NCBI GenBank assembly: GCA_009746045.1
Contig: RPFO01000658.1
Span: forward strand, 26,193-90,192
DNA: 64,000 nucleotides
Direction: 5' to 3'
Source of the DNA: Mesostigma viride
Lineage: Eukaryota; Streptophyta; Mesostigmatophyceae; Mesostigmatales; Mesostigmataceae
Shown here: one piece after another, positions 1-11,733 of the stretch
How positions within the stretch are numbered: position 1 is the stretch's first letter
Layout of the letters: the number at the start of each line of letters is the position of its first letter
Made by a program: the position numbers and the translations under genes
Notes under the pieces: generated by a model
What the model was told of the DNA's origin: nothing
Databases searched by the model: none
The model's input: the letters and a program-made list of their open reading frames with translations, nothing else

Positions 1-2
1 CA

Positions 3-257
3 CACTTGCTCACTGACAGTCAGTCAGTCCTCAGTTTCCTTGCTAACCCCTATGCTGTCCACACTGATCTTGACTGGGTGGTCCTGAAACAGGAGTCCAC
101 CTACTGGGAGTCCACCCGTCACGTGGAGGACAAACACAACGCTGCTGATGCACTCACTAAAGTGCCTCAGCAGGCAGCTGAACAATATCAGCTGTTGTAC
201 CACTTGATGAACCCCTATGGCAAGCAGGCAACCCTGCCCCATAGGGGGGACGCCTAG
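3..257 (+). CDS. Ty1/copia polyprotein, C-terminal end (partial)
   Basis: This open frame enters from the left edge and ends at TAG 255-257. The peptide contains RHVEDKHNAADALTK, which matches the end of the copia-type RNase H domain, where an H-V-x(5)-A-D-x-L-T-K signature precedes the C-terminus of the polyprotein. RNase H degrades the RNA strand of the RNA/DNA hybrid during reverse transcription. Only about 83 residues are visible; reverse transcriptase and integrase would lie upstream of the window. Assignment rests on the short motif and its position just before a stop, so the family call is reasonable but not certain. Confidence 0.6.
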   Translation, partial: HLLTDSQSVLSFLANPYAVHTDLDWVVLKQESTYWESTRHVEDKHNAADALTKVPQQAAEQYQLLYHLMNPYGKQATLPHRGDA

Positions 258-480
258 CAGGGTCCTGTTCACCAGGGCCGCCTAGGTCACCCAGTACCCC
301 TTGGGCAGGTCCAAGGGGTAGGTTGTGGCTTCCAGCAAGGGGGTTGGTTGGAGTCTGTTTTTCATACATCTGCGTGCCCTATGCCCAATAAAATCTGTTT
401 TGATTTTCTCAACACCATGGAATTTCGTTATGCACACCTTCATAGGTGGGCATGGGATGTATCTCACACCTTTATTCCCT
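258..480 (+). other. 3' noncoding end of the copia element, possible LTR
   Basis: The sequence after the polyprotein stop contains an AATAAA polyadenylation-type signal at 387-392. In a copia element the 3' LTR would start just after a purine tract. A G-rich stretch lies at 244-250, but I cannot fix the LTR boundaries because the second LTR is outside the window. Confidence 0.3.
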
Positions 481-629
481 AGGGCGTATGCCTTGGTGGA
501 ATGGCCTTGAGCTCAGTGGCTCAGGTGCCCCCATTCAAGTGGAGGGTCAAAGCTCCCTTGACAGGTGGTTACCCAGGACCCCAGTTCACTGTGGATATCC
601 TGGGCCACCTGGCCTTACTGTTCAGTGGC

Positions 630-920
630 AGTAAGGCATGGGTGCTGTCATGTTGTCTAGTACAACGTGCTCAGCACAGGTGCAGGATGAAATATTCCTG
701 TCACCTGTCACCAGGACTTCAGTCACCCATGTGCAGGGCAGGGGTGGCTGGTCTCCCACGTTGTGCAGGTGCAATGTGGCCAGGTCCAGGATGTCATAGT
801 CCTGTCACCTGTCACTCGGACTTCAGCCCCCTCTGTGCAGGGCAGGGGTGGCTGGTCCTCACATGTTGTGCAGGTACAACATGGACAGTGCAGGGTGCAA
901 TAAACCTGTCACTCCTCAGG
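630..920. repeat. ~105-bp imperfect tandem repeat, about 2.7 copies
   Basis: The phrases 'cctgtcacctgtcac', 'gtgcagggcaggggtggctgg' and 'gttgtgcaggt' recur about every 104-105 bases (for example near 684, 788 and 893). An open frame of 144 codons (501-935) runs through it but looks like a by-product of the repeat. Confidence 0.6.
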
Positions 921-935
921 TTGCAGGTAACCTGA

Positions 936-1767
936 GCTCAGTTGACCCAGCCTGGCTGGGTATTTTTCTCTGAGTGGGCGATGATGATGGAACAACATGG
1001 AACCTCTTAAACGGTTACCTTGGCATTTTTACAATGGCTTTCTTGGCTGGTGGTGCACTCCCTGGATAGGCAGACAGGCATAGCTATCTCCCTTGTGAGC
1101 TCGCGAGGAGGAGGAACTCCCCGGGCATGTTGAGCTAAACGTGATGCCATCACAAGTATTGCACGAGTTCTGGGGCCCATCTTTTTCAGTCCAGATGTTG
1201 CAGTATGGGTGTCAGTTGCTCAGCACCTCAGTCAGCTTGGAGTCAGTCTCCTAGCTGGGCAGGGTCAGGCTTGAAGTCGCTAGCCTTCAACCTGAAAGGA
1301 AAACATAATGGGAGTTAGATGAGATGCTTAGGCTGACACACGGATTTCCGGCCTGCGCGCCGCGTATTGCCTACCGCGGCTGAGCGGGACACCTCAGTAC
1401 AGTACGGCAGGGTGTACGGTACTGAGGTGTCATGTGGACCGATGTGCGGTTAGTGCCAGACTGTTCCTAGGTGCTAGCTCGACCCGCCAGGTCCGGTGTA
1501 GCCGGGCCTGACGGGCCGAGTCTTAGCTGGTTGCTAGTGACGTGGTCGCATGGCATTGCGGTGTACACTTGTCCACTGGTCGTGTGCTGCAGGTAGCACC
1601 GCCATAGGCATATAGGCGTAGCACTGGGGAGTGCCACAGCACCCGAGTCTGCCCAGTTCCATTCTGAGCCCTCAGCTTTCATCGCTCTCTCATTGTATTA
1701 TTGTAATACAATCATCATTCGCTCTCAGCTTTCGCAGTTGTTCGTCGTCCCTAGTCTCCATCCAACT
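936..1767. other. No gene seen; one hairpin
   Basis: No coding signal is convincing. A perfect 13-bp inverted repeat (arms 1388-1400 and 1419-1431, gacacctcagtac and its complement, 18-base loop) could form a hairpin. Other short frames are unsupported. Confidence 0.5.
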
Positions 1768-2210
1768 GGCCGAATTAACTTGGGTGCTCGGAAGTGGTTA
1801 TTCCGGGCAAAATAGTGTTACGGACCGATTTGCCTCAGGCGGCAAAAGGTTCCGGCACTATTTAACGTAACTAAAACCTGTGCACCTTGGAGGTCAGGGG
1901 TTCGAATCCTCACTGAGGCAGCTCCGGCGCATTTAGTGGTGCGTGCTCAGCGGCCTAGGCGGATGTCTCGGGCTCTTCGTCCCCCCTCCACGAGGCCAGG
2001 TTTTAGTTACGTTAAATAGTGCCGGAACCTTTTGCCGCCTGAGGCAAATCGGTCCGTAACACTATTTTGCCCGGAATAACCACTTCCGAGCACCCAAGTT
2101 AATTCGGCCGAATTAACTTGGGTGCTCGGAAGTGGTTATTCCGGGCAAAATAGTGTTACGGACCGATTTGCCTCAGGCGGCAAAAGGTTCCGGCACTATT
2201 TAACGTAACT
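1768..2210. repeat. Foldback repeat: three ~105-113-bp arms in +, -, + order
   Basis: Copy 1 (1768-1880) is followed by an inverted copy (1997-2109) and then immediately by a direct copy (2106-2210), joined at a GGCC dyad. The arms appear identical over about 105 bases. The 116-base loop between copies 1 and 2 holds a tRNA-like 3' half. Copy 3 runs directly into the satellite array. The layout is that of a foldback or MITE-like element, possibly with a duplicated arm. Confidence 0.85.
1832..1920 (+). other. tRNA-like sequence (3' half with B box), possible tRNA-derived SINE or tRNA pseudogene
   Basis: The 3' part has a good TPsiC arm: the B-box sequence GGTTCGAATCC, then CCTCA, then CTGAGGC plus a discriminator A at 1920. 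The 3' acceptor strand (1913-1919) pairs perfectly over 7 bp with GCCTCAG at 1832-1838, giving an 89-nt cloverleaf-sized span. The D arm and anticodon stem do not fold canonically: T8 is absent and there is no clean A box. The 5' strand belongs to the foldback arm. A functional tRNA is therefore unlikely; a tRNA-derived promoter remnant fits better. Confidence 0.4.
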
Positions 2211-3032
2211 GGCTCCCATGGTGTCATCATGGCCCGTCTACGTACATGGATGTCAAAGAAAAAAAAAATGATGAGGATTCAGGCTCCCATGGGGTCATCA
2301 TGGCTTGTCTACGTACATGGATGGCATGTATGTAATTAATGAGGAGGATTCAGGCTCCCATGGTGTCTCCATGGTCCGTCTACGTACATGAATGGCAAGT
2401 ATGTAATTAATGATGAGGATTCAGGCTCCCATGGTGTCATCATGGCTGGCCTACGTACATGAATGGCATTTATGTAATTAATGATGAGGATTCAGGCTCC
2501 CATGGTGTCATCATGGCCCGTCTACGTACATGGATGGCATTTTTGTATATAATGATGAGGATTCAGGCTCCCATGGGGTCATCATGGCTTGTCTACGTAC
2601 ATGGTTGGCATTTATGTAATTAATGAGGAGGATTCAGGCTCCCATGGTGTCTCCATGGCTGGCCTACGTACATGGATGGCCTTTATGTAAGTAATGATGA
2701 GGATTCAGGCTCCCATGGTGTCATCATGGCCCGTCTACGTACATGGTTGGCATTTATGTAATTAATGAGGAGGATTCAGGCTCCCATGGTGTCATCATGG
2801 CCCGTCTACGTACATGGATGTCAAGGAATAGTAAATGATGAGGATTCAGGCTCCCATGGTGTCATCATGGCCCGTCTACGTACATGGATGTCAAGGAATA
2901 GTAAATGATGAGGATTCAGGCTCCCATGGTGTCTCCATGGCCCGTCTACGTACATGAATGGCAAGTATGTAATTAATGATGAGGATTCAGGCTCCCATGG
3001 TGTCATCATGGCTGGCCTACGTACATGAATTG
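2211..3032. repeat. ~72-bp satellite array, first block (~11 units)
   Basis: Units share the core gattcaggctcccatgg, tgtcatcatgg and tctacgtacatgga, separated by an AT-rich linker (tatgtaattaatgatga or aaggaatagtaaatgatga). The period is about 70-73 bases. Short open frames on both strands are repeat-derived. The array begins abruptly at the third foldback arm and ends at about 3032. Confidence 0.95.
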
Positions 3033-4154
3033 CTGAGCTTCGCTCATTTTATATATGACGCGTGGACGGGCTCAAAGGGGACCGACCTGCCGTAGGTAGC
3101 GTAAGACTAGCGCTTGTCACGAGGGTACTGCACCGGCCGGCCCTTTTTGTGCCTAGGCTGAGTGTGGTTCCGGAGTGCAGGCCTAGGTAGCTTCTAACGT
3201 ACGTCACTAGACCTTGTTACCTGCGCCAGCCGCCAGGCGTGGCGCAACTGTGATTGGCAGTCAGTACACCTTGTACCTGCGCCAGCCGGCAGGCCTGCGT
3301 GGCGCAATGTGAATGATAGTCAGTACTTAGAGTGGTGTAGGGGACGTAGGGAGGCCTCTTTTCAGCTTCGCAACTTGATCCCAGCATTTGCTGGCAAGGT
3401 CGGCTGGCCGCTATGGCGGCTGCGCTGAATGTAAGACGATGCTATCGGCCTCTCCGGGCGTGGAGAGGCCTGGAATAAAATTCTTTATGTTCGCCACCCA
3501 CCGTTACAGGCCACGGTAATGGTTGTTGGGTGGGGGGCTCTACGTTTTGAGTAAAATGGTGTGATTTCCGGCGCTGGGCCCACTGACGATTCCCCTCTAC
3601 CCCTGGGTGCGGCAAGCGGCTTCCTGACACTGGGGAAGCTGCGATTTTAGTCGGACAACGTCAGGGAAGGAGCCATACAGGCCAGGGCCAGCGGCTACGG
3701 TGGAAAGAATCACAGGTGGAGGCGAATCTGCCTTAAACGTGGAGATGGCTAGCGCGGGGTGCCAGGGTAGCCCATAACTGCCAGGAGCCTGACAGCGGAC
3801 CCGATCTTTCGGCCTGTGGCCAGACGGGAGTTTCGGGGAGGATGCGGGGCTGGAGCGAATCTTGGTGGGAGGAGCGCGCTCTTCATCATTGCCCAGTTTT
3901 TCAGCAAAGAATGTCCGCCTGGCGGGGCTGAAATTCTTGCTGTTTTATCGCCTTGTTTTTATCCTGTATGATGCATTATAGGAAAAGCGATAAAGAGTTC
4001 GGTTCAGCCAGGGGGGCATATCTATGCCATAAAAAATTTCCTACAACAACACAAGCCCTGGTCAGGGCCTTGGCTAAGCAGTTTCCAAGCCAAAGCCTTG
4101 GTAGGGTAGAGGGCCTATCGCCACAAAGGTTTCAATGCCGGGAAATCCCAGCCT
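3033..4154. other. 1.1-kb non-satellite island within the satellite
   Basis: This stretch interrupts the satellite array and resumes it cleanly on the far side. It contains a ~57-bp imperfect tandem duplication (about 3215-3330, sharing 'cctgcgccagccg' and 'gtggcgcaa'). I see no convincing gene. It could be an inserted element or the unique edge of two arrays. Confidence 0.6.
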
Positions 4155-7100
4155 CGGCATTTATGTAATTAATGATGAGGATTCAGGCTCCCATGGGGTC
4201 ATCATGGCCCGTCTACGTACATGGATGGCATTTTTGTATATAATGATGAGGATTCAGGCTCCCATGGTGTCATCATGGCTTGTCTACGTACATGGATGGC
4301 ATTTATGTAATTAATGATGAGGATTCAGGCTCCCATGGTGTCTCCATGGCCCGTCTACGTACATGAATGGCAAGTATGTAATTAATGAGGAGGATTCAGG
4401 CTCCCATGGTGTCATCATGGCCCGTGTACGTACATGGATGGCATGTATGTAGTTAATGATGAGGATTCAGGCTCCCATGGTGTCATCATGGCCCGTCTAC
4501 GTACATGGATGGCATTTTTGTATATAATGATGAGGATTCAGGCTCCCATGGTGTCATCATGGCTTGTCTACGTACATGGATGGCATTTATGTAACCTGAA
4601 TCCTCTCATAAAAAAAATGAAGAGGATTCAGGCTCCATTGGTGTCATCATGGCCCGCCTACGTACATGAATGGCAAGTATGTAATTAATGAGGAGGATTC
4701 AGGCTCCCATGGTGTCATCATGGCCCGTGTACGTACATGGATGGCATGTATGTAGTTAATGATGAGGATTCAGGCTCCCATGGTGTCATCATGGCTTGTC
4801 TACGTACATGGATGGCATGTATGTAATTAATGAGGAGGATTCAGGCTCCCATGGTGTCTCCATGGCTGGCCTACGTACATGGATGTCAAGGAATAGTAAA
4901 TCATGAGGATTCAGGCTCCCATGGTGTCATCATGGCCCGTCCACGTACATGGATGTCAAGGAATAGTAAATGATGAGTATTCAGGCTCCCATGGTGTCAT
5001 CATGGCCTGTCTACATACATGGATGTCAAGGAATAGTAAATGATGAGGATTCAGGCTCCCATGGTGTCTCCATGGCCCGTCTACGTACATGAATGGCAAG
5101 TATGTAATTAATGATGAGGATTCAGGCTCCCATGGTGTCATCATGGCCCGTCTACGTACATGGATGTCAAGGAATAGTAAATGATGAGGATTCAGGCTCC
5201 CATGGTGTCATCATGGCCCGTCTACGTACATGGATGTCAAAGAAAAAAAAATGATGAGGATTCAGGCTCCCATGGGGTCATCATGGCTTGTCTACGTACA
5301 TGGATGGCATGTATGTAATTAATGAGGAGGATTCAGGCTCCCATGGGGTCATCATGGCCCGTCTACGTACATGGATGGCATTTTTGTATATAATGATGAG
5401 GATTCAGGCTCCCATGGTGTCATCATGGCTTGTCTACGTACATGGATGGCATTTATGTAATTAATGATGAGGATTCAGGCTCCCATGGTGTCTCCATGGC
5501 CCGTCTACGTACATGAATGGCAAGTATGTAATTAATGAGGAGGATTCAGGCTCCCATGGTGTCATCATGGCCCGTGTACGTACATGGATGGCATGTATGT
5601 AGTTAATGATGAGGATTCAGGCTCCCATGGTGTCATCATGGCCCGTCTACGTACATGGATGGCATTTTTGTATATAATGATGAGGATTCAGGCTCCCATG
5701 GTGTCATCATGGCTTGTCTACGTACATGGATGGCATTTATGTAACCTGAATCCTCTCATAAAAAAAATGAAGAGGATTCAGGCTCCATTGGTGTCATCAT
5801 GGCCCGCCTACGTACATGAATGGCAAGTATGTAATTAATGAGGAGGATTCAGGCTCCCATGGTGTCATCATGGCCCGTGTACGTACATGGATGGCATGTA
5901 TGTAGTTAATGATGAGGATTCAGGCTCCCATGGTGTCATCATGGCTTGTCTACGTACATGGATGGCATGTATGTAATTAATGAGGAGGATTCAGGCTCCC
6001 ATGGTGTCTCCATGGCTGGCCTACGTACATGGATGTCAAGGAATAGTAAATCATGAGGATTCAGGCTCCCATGGTGTCATCATGGCCCGTCCACGTACAT
6101 GGATGTCAAGGAATAGTAAATGATGAGTATTCAGGCTCCCATGGTGTCATCATGGCCTGTCTACATACATGGATGTCAAGGAATAGTAAATGATGAGGAT
6201 TCAGGCTCCCATGGTGTCTCCATGGCCCGTCTACGTACATGAATGGCAAGTATGTAATTAATGATGAGGATTCAGGCTCCCATGGTGTCATCATGGCCCG
6301 TCTACGTACATGGATGTCAAGGAATAGTAAATGATGAGGATTCAGGCTCCCATGGTGTCATCATGGCCCGTCTACGTACATGGATGTCAAAGAAAAAAAA
6401 ATGATGAGGATTCAGGCTCCCATGGGGTCATCATGGCTTGTCTACGTACATGGATGGCATGTATGTAATTAATGAGGAGGATTCAGGCTCCCATGGTGTC
6501 TCCATGGCTGGCCTACGTACATGGATGTCAAGGAATAGTAAATCATGAGGATTCAGGCTCCCATGGTGTCATCATGGCCCGTCCACGTACATGGATGTCA
6601 AGGAATAGTAAATGATGAGTATTCAGGCTCCCATGGTGTCATCATGGCCTGTCTACGTACATGGATGGCATGTATGTAATTAATGATGAGGATTCAGGCT
6701 CCATTGGTGTCATCATGGCTGGCCTACGTATGTACATGGATGTCAAAGAAAACAAAATGATGAGGATTCAGGCTCCCATGGTGTCATCATGGCCCGTCTA
6801 CGTACATGGATGTCAAGGAATAGTAAATGATGAGGATTCAGGCTCCCATGGTGTCATCATGGCCCGTCTACGTACATGGATGTCAAGGAATAGTAAATGA
6901 TGAGGATTCAGGCTCCCATGGTGTCATCATGGCCTGTCTACGTACATGGATGTCATTTATGTATTTAATGATGAGGATTCAGGCTCCCATGGTGTCATCA
7001 TGGCTTGTCTACGTACATGGATGTCAAGGAATAGTAAATGATGAGGATTCAGGCTCCCATGGTGTCATCATGGCCTGTCTACGTACATGGATGGCATGTA

Positions 7101-7303
7101 TGTAATTAATGATGAGGATTCAGGCTCCATTGGTGTCATCATGGCTGGCCTACGTATGTACATGGATGTCAAAGAAAACAAAATGATGAGGATTCAGGCT
7201 CCATTGGTGTCATCATGGCCCGTCTACGTACATGGGTGGCATTTATGTATTTAATGATGAGGATTTAGGCTCCCATGGGGTCATCATGGCTTGTCTACGT
7301 ACA
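4155..7303. repeat. ~72-bp satellite array, second block (~44 units)
   Basis: Same unit as the first block, with linker variants. Most units include the dyads ccatgg and tacgta. The edge is sharp near 7303, where the sequence becomes unique and AT-rich. All open frames here are repeat artefacts. Confidence 0.95.
4176..6475. repeat. Duplicated ~1,150-bp higher-order block inside the satellite
   Basis: Sequence from about 4176-5325 recurs at 5326-6475 with a constant offset of 1,150 bases. Rare variants recur at the same offset, for example the insertion 'cctgaatcctctcataaaaa' near 4605 and 5755, and the 'gatgagtattc' variant near 4972 and 6122. A third partial copy (about 6494-6655) follows. 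This is a recent segmental duplication of ~16 units. Confidence 0.9.
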
Positions 7304-7570
7304 TGGAGTCATATTGATTCATGGAACAATGAGATACCATTCTTAATTGAAAATTGTTCTTGATACTTTCACATGCATGCCCGGAATCGTGAATTTGTGC
7401 GGGTTTCCATGATGACAATCCTCATTGAATTCTTGAGCACACAATATTGAGCAATTTAGGGGCACTTCGGCAATGTTGACCATTTTCATTCATGATAAAA
7501 TTAACATTTAATGCAATAAATACATATTCCACTCATTTTAATAAACCATGCAAAAACTTTACAAGCACGC
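7304..7570. other. Unique AT-rich spacer
   Basis: No repeat and no coding frame is apparent between the satellite and the following minisatellite. Confidence 0.5.
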
Positions 7571-7576
7571 TCAAGC

Positions 7577-8010
7577 TAGGGGTGGGCTGGCATGCACGCG
7601 TGGGTGTGGGGGTGGGCTGGCATGCATGCGTGGGTGTGGGGGTGGGCTAGCCTGCATGCGTGGGTGTGTGGGGGGGCTGGCATGCATGCGTGGGTGTGTG
7701 TGGGGGGCTAGCATGCATGCGTAAGTGTGGGGGGGGGCTGGCATGCATGCGTGGGTGTGTATGGGGGCTGGCATGCATGCGTGGGTGTGTGTGTGGGGCT
7801 AGCATGCATGCGTGGGTGTGGGGGGGGGCTGTCATGCATGCGTGGGTGTGGGGGGGGCTGGCATGCATGCGTGGGTGTGTGGGGGGGCTAGCATGCATGC
7901 GTGGGTGTGGGGGTGGGCTAGCATGCATGCGTGGGTGTGAGTGTGGGCTAGCATGCATGCGTGGGTGTGGGGGTGGGCTAGCATGCATGCGTGGGTGTGG
8001 GGGGGGCTAG
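7577..8010. repeat. ~28-31-bp minisatellite, ~14-15 units
   Basis: Units read gctggcatgcatgcgtggg followed by a variable G/T run. The dyad gcatgc recurs in nearly every unit. Frames of up to 116 codons on both strands are repeat artefacts. Confidence 0.95.
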
Positions 8011-10416
8011 CACGCCCCACCCCTCCATCGGCACAGCCAGCCTTGTGAGTCTACCCTTAACAACAAGGCTGGTAGGACGACACGCCTGAGCAGCATATGT
8101 CATGCCTATCTCAGGCTAATAATGTGTGATTTTGTGCCAACAACCAAGTTGTTCCACCCAACAACACATTATAAACCCTCTTCCAAAATGCCCAACAAGC
8201 CGGACACGTGGAGGACCACACACGCAGTATATAAAGAGAAAATAAGCTGACTTTTTATCCAGCCAACCTGTGGCTAGCTGCTCTGGTTAGCATGACAAAT
8301 GCTAACATTTACTCAGTGGGAAAGGTGAAGAGACCATTGGAACAGCCTACCTGACGCATGTGCCACCAAAGCATTGTGTCCCGCAAAATGCACACTGCCT
8401 CCTTTCTAACAAGCACGAGCCGCTCTCTTTAGGAGACAGGTGCCAGCTCGTCAGTGTCTGGGGAAAATGATGCCGCTGCTTAGGAAGACCGCGTGAATTT
8501 CCTCGAACACAACTGTCTATAAAGCACAAGAAATTTCAGAGAAGCATGGAAATAAAAGCATTACACCTTCCCGACAGGTTGCGGGCCACGCGCTGCAGAA
8601 AGCCAGCCACGTCACAGACGATTAACTAGCTAAAAGACACCCAGGAATCCAGCGATGCAGCGCCAGGACCCGCAACTTTCTGGCTGCATCTGGCCGGAAA
8701 GAAGGCAAAAAGCTTACGCTCAACGAGCTAAGAAAGCAGGAAAACGCTAGCTTAAGACGTTTAACACAAGAACGTACCATAACGGGCATTTATTCGTGCC
8801 CAGGCGCACAAGAAAGTCCACCCTTTCATGGAGTGGTTGGGCAGTACGCATCGCGCAGGGCTAATGTTATCTTACCGCAAAATGACGGGAAAGGTAAAGA
8901 TAGCAGCGGGAATTTTTACGGCTTTAGAAACATCATTAAACTAGCTTTCCTTACGACCATCAAAACTGGCAACAATCGACAATCAACCCGGCAGGCATCC
9001 ATTATACTTTATTCATCCCGACAGAAATTCAGGCCGGACCCCCCCTGCCGATGGCAAAGAAAAAAAGCCCGCGACATTATAGATCGCAACCATCCCGCCA
9101 TAAATTAGAATCAGTAACTAATTTTCTCCAACAATCGAGCATTTTTTCTGCTTTCCGCGTGCCAGATTTGTCACGTTTCGTCTAAAGGCAGTCGCCATGG
9201 CCACTACCGCAAGGGGTGCGCGCACCGTGCCGACATAGCTTTTGGGCCTCAATTTGCACCGAAATTTGGTCCGTACCGTCCAGCTCAGTCGGATTATGTA
9301 TGTGGATCGGCCGTGTTGGTTGCATACGCAGGTATATTAATTCTTGCATTCGCCCCGGACCTTCCCCAGGACAGGTCAGGATATAACAATAATTCTTGCA
9401 TTCGCCCCCGCCCTTTCCTATGGCCTGGTCAGGTTTGGGCGCGACGCCACTAGCGCGGCGCCCGCGACAGAGTGGCCAGGCTCGAGCACGTTTTCTGGAT
9501 CCCAAGCACCGGATTGGACACTGTCCGAGGACTGGACAGGAATTGGCTGACCAATCGGATGCATTGCATTACCGAAAGAGGCAACATTCGTTTCCCTTGA
9601 AAATTCAAGTACAACGGACGGCGCGCAAATTTCAGCGTACGGACTGATCCAGGACCGGATCGACCAAACCCGATCTGCCCAAATCTGCCCAAATCTTTCA
9701 CTTCACGAGTCACTACCGGATCTGTACGGCACCTGCGGGCCGACTTCCTGATTCCGTGGACTCCGAGCGTAGAACATTTTTTTCTGAGACGGCAGGCTTA
9801 GTCTTTAAATTAGACCAACCTCGGGCAGTGTTCGATGGCATGGAAGCTCTTGCTGTCGTTTAAACGGCGCTGTCAATTAAGTCTGTTGGTTTTTAATTTT
9901 GACAGGACTCGCCCAGCATGTTTTCCGCATGTTTTTAGCTCCAGGAATTATAACAGCTGTAATATCACCAGTGGAATGCGGGAGGGGAGGTCGGGCTTAA
10001 GGAAAACTTTCTTTCGTTGTCATGCCACCATTCAAGCTCCGTGGTTACATGCACGACAGTGTAAGGCCCCTTCAAGAGAAGTTTCTGCGATCATAGACCG
10101 ATAGTGCGCCACCGGTACTGGTAGAGAAATTTCATGCGTTTCTTGGAACGCCTATAGGCTTAATGACGGCTAGGCAAACGAGCTACTATCTCGCCCCGGC
10201 TAATCTATGAAACGTAAGTGTGCCGCCTTTCCCGTGCGCTTGCAAGTGTGGGGATCTCAGCGGGTCATTCGTTGTCACGTTTACGAAGCGTCTACCCATG
10301 TGTTCCATGGCAAACGCGGTGTGCCTGGCATCCGCAATGTGCTCTGAGCATGGGTGTGTTCGGCATTGGTCTCGGCCGCAGCTTGTCAGGCCCTGGGTCG
10401 CGATGCACGAAGCACG

Positions 10417-10448
<32 letters not shown>

Positions 10449-10762
10449 ATGACTCTTTGTGTCCGTAGCCAGTGTTGCCGCTTTAGTTCTGATGTATGAC
10501 TTGCATCGCAGCACTTTGATATCAACACGGCTCACATTACCAGATTACTAGCAACACTGGTTACATGTTGCAAACTGCATTGGTATACAGATAATATTAC
10601 AAATGCAAATAATCTGTACATAATATACAAAAGAGATGTCAATAATCTGCATTGAAGAAGATGCAGGTGTTTGACTGTGCATGGAGGCAAGAGCTGCTTG
10701 TTGATAGCAGCCACCGCCATGGGCTATGTTGTGTCGCTTTCACATATATTTGCCCATCGTCA
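8011..10762. other. 2.7 kb with no supported gene
   Basis: Only short unsupported frames occur. A ~52-bp imperfect tandem duplication (around 9334-9440) repeats 'aattcttgcattcgccccg' and 'ggtcagg'. A 43-base segment at 9188-9230 recurs inverted at about 21018-21060 with one mismatch, which marks a dispersed repeat. A short (GT)n/(GC)n run lies at 10419-10447. Confidence 0.5.
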
Positions 10763-11001
10763 TTTTCTTCAGCGCTGTAGTGCATGATGGCAGTGCCACA
10801 ACAATCCATGCCAATGATTTGTCATGATGGGGGGAAAGGATGACATTTCTACCTGGCTGTTTGACACGTGCATGCTTGACTCGCTCACCCAGCCACTCCC
10901 TCCCTCACGCACCCACGCAAGCAAGCACACCCACATCCACACTGTCCCACACACCCAAGCACGCACACCCACCCACCCAGACAGCCAGACACACACACAT
11001 G

Positions 11002-11099
<98 letters not shown>

Positions 11100-11733
11100 C
11101 TCCACCCACCCACCCACCCACCCACCCACCCACCCACCCACCCACCCACCCACCCACCCACCCACCCACCCACCCACCCACCCACCCACCCACCCACCCA
11201 CCCACCCACCCACCCACCCACCCACCCCACCCACCCACCCACCCACCCACCCACCCACCCACCCACCCATCCACCCACCCACCCACCCACCCACCCACCC
11301 ACCCACCCACCCCACCCCACCCGCCCGCCCGCCCGCCCGCCCGCCCGCCCGCCCGCCCGCCCGCCCGCCCGCCCGCCCGCCCGCCGCCCGCCCACCCACC
11401 CGCCCACCCACCCACCCACCCACCCATCCATCAAACATGCATGCACGTCTAGTGTCTCTCCATTTGAGCACCTGTCCTTACACCCCCGCAGTGGCAGCCA
11501 AGCGAGGAAGCAACCAAGGGACCAAGCGAACCCCCCAACTGCCCGACATCACCGGAATGTACCGTCCGGAATGTTCGTATGGCACGTTAATTGCACAAAT
11601 ACCTGCCCCACATTTTCTTCAACGCTATATAATGCATCATCGCAGTGCCACAACAATCTGGGCTCTGAGATATTGAATCATACGGGGGGGGAAGATGACA
11701 GGCATACCTGGATGTTTCACACGTGCATGCCTG
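10763..11733. repeat. Pair of ~115-bp direct repeats flanking a microsatellite block
   Basis: 10763-10878 and 11613-11733 share 'ttttcttca', 'gcagtgccacaacaatc', 'gatgaca', 'tacctgg' and 'cacgtgcatgc' in the same order at the same spacing. The simple-sequence block lies between them. This looks like an old tandem duplication whose centre was filled by microsatellite growth. Confidence 0.75.
10990..11430. repeat. Compound microsatellite (CT)n-(CCCA)n-(CCCG)n-(CCCA)n
   Basis: (CT)n runs to about 11097, (CCCA)n to about 11320, (CCCG)n to about 11395, then CCCA again. The opposite strand is G-rich in runs of three. Frames up to 312 codons through it (for example 10824-11762) are translations of the repeats, not genes. 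Confidence 0.97.

Noticed and set aside
1832-1920. Functional tRNA gene
   Set aside because: The acceptor and T arms fit, but the D arm, T8 and anticodon stem do not; kept only as tRNA-like.
2211-7303. CRISPR-like regular repeats
   Set aside because: The repeats are contiguous satellite units with no unique spacers, in a eukaryotic context.
7577-8010. 113-116-codon frames in the minisatellite
   Set aside because: The frame is open on both strands because of the repeat unit.
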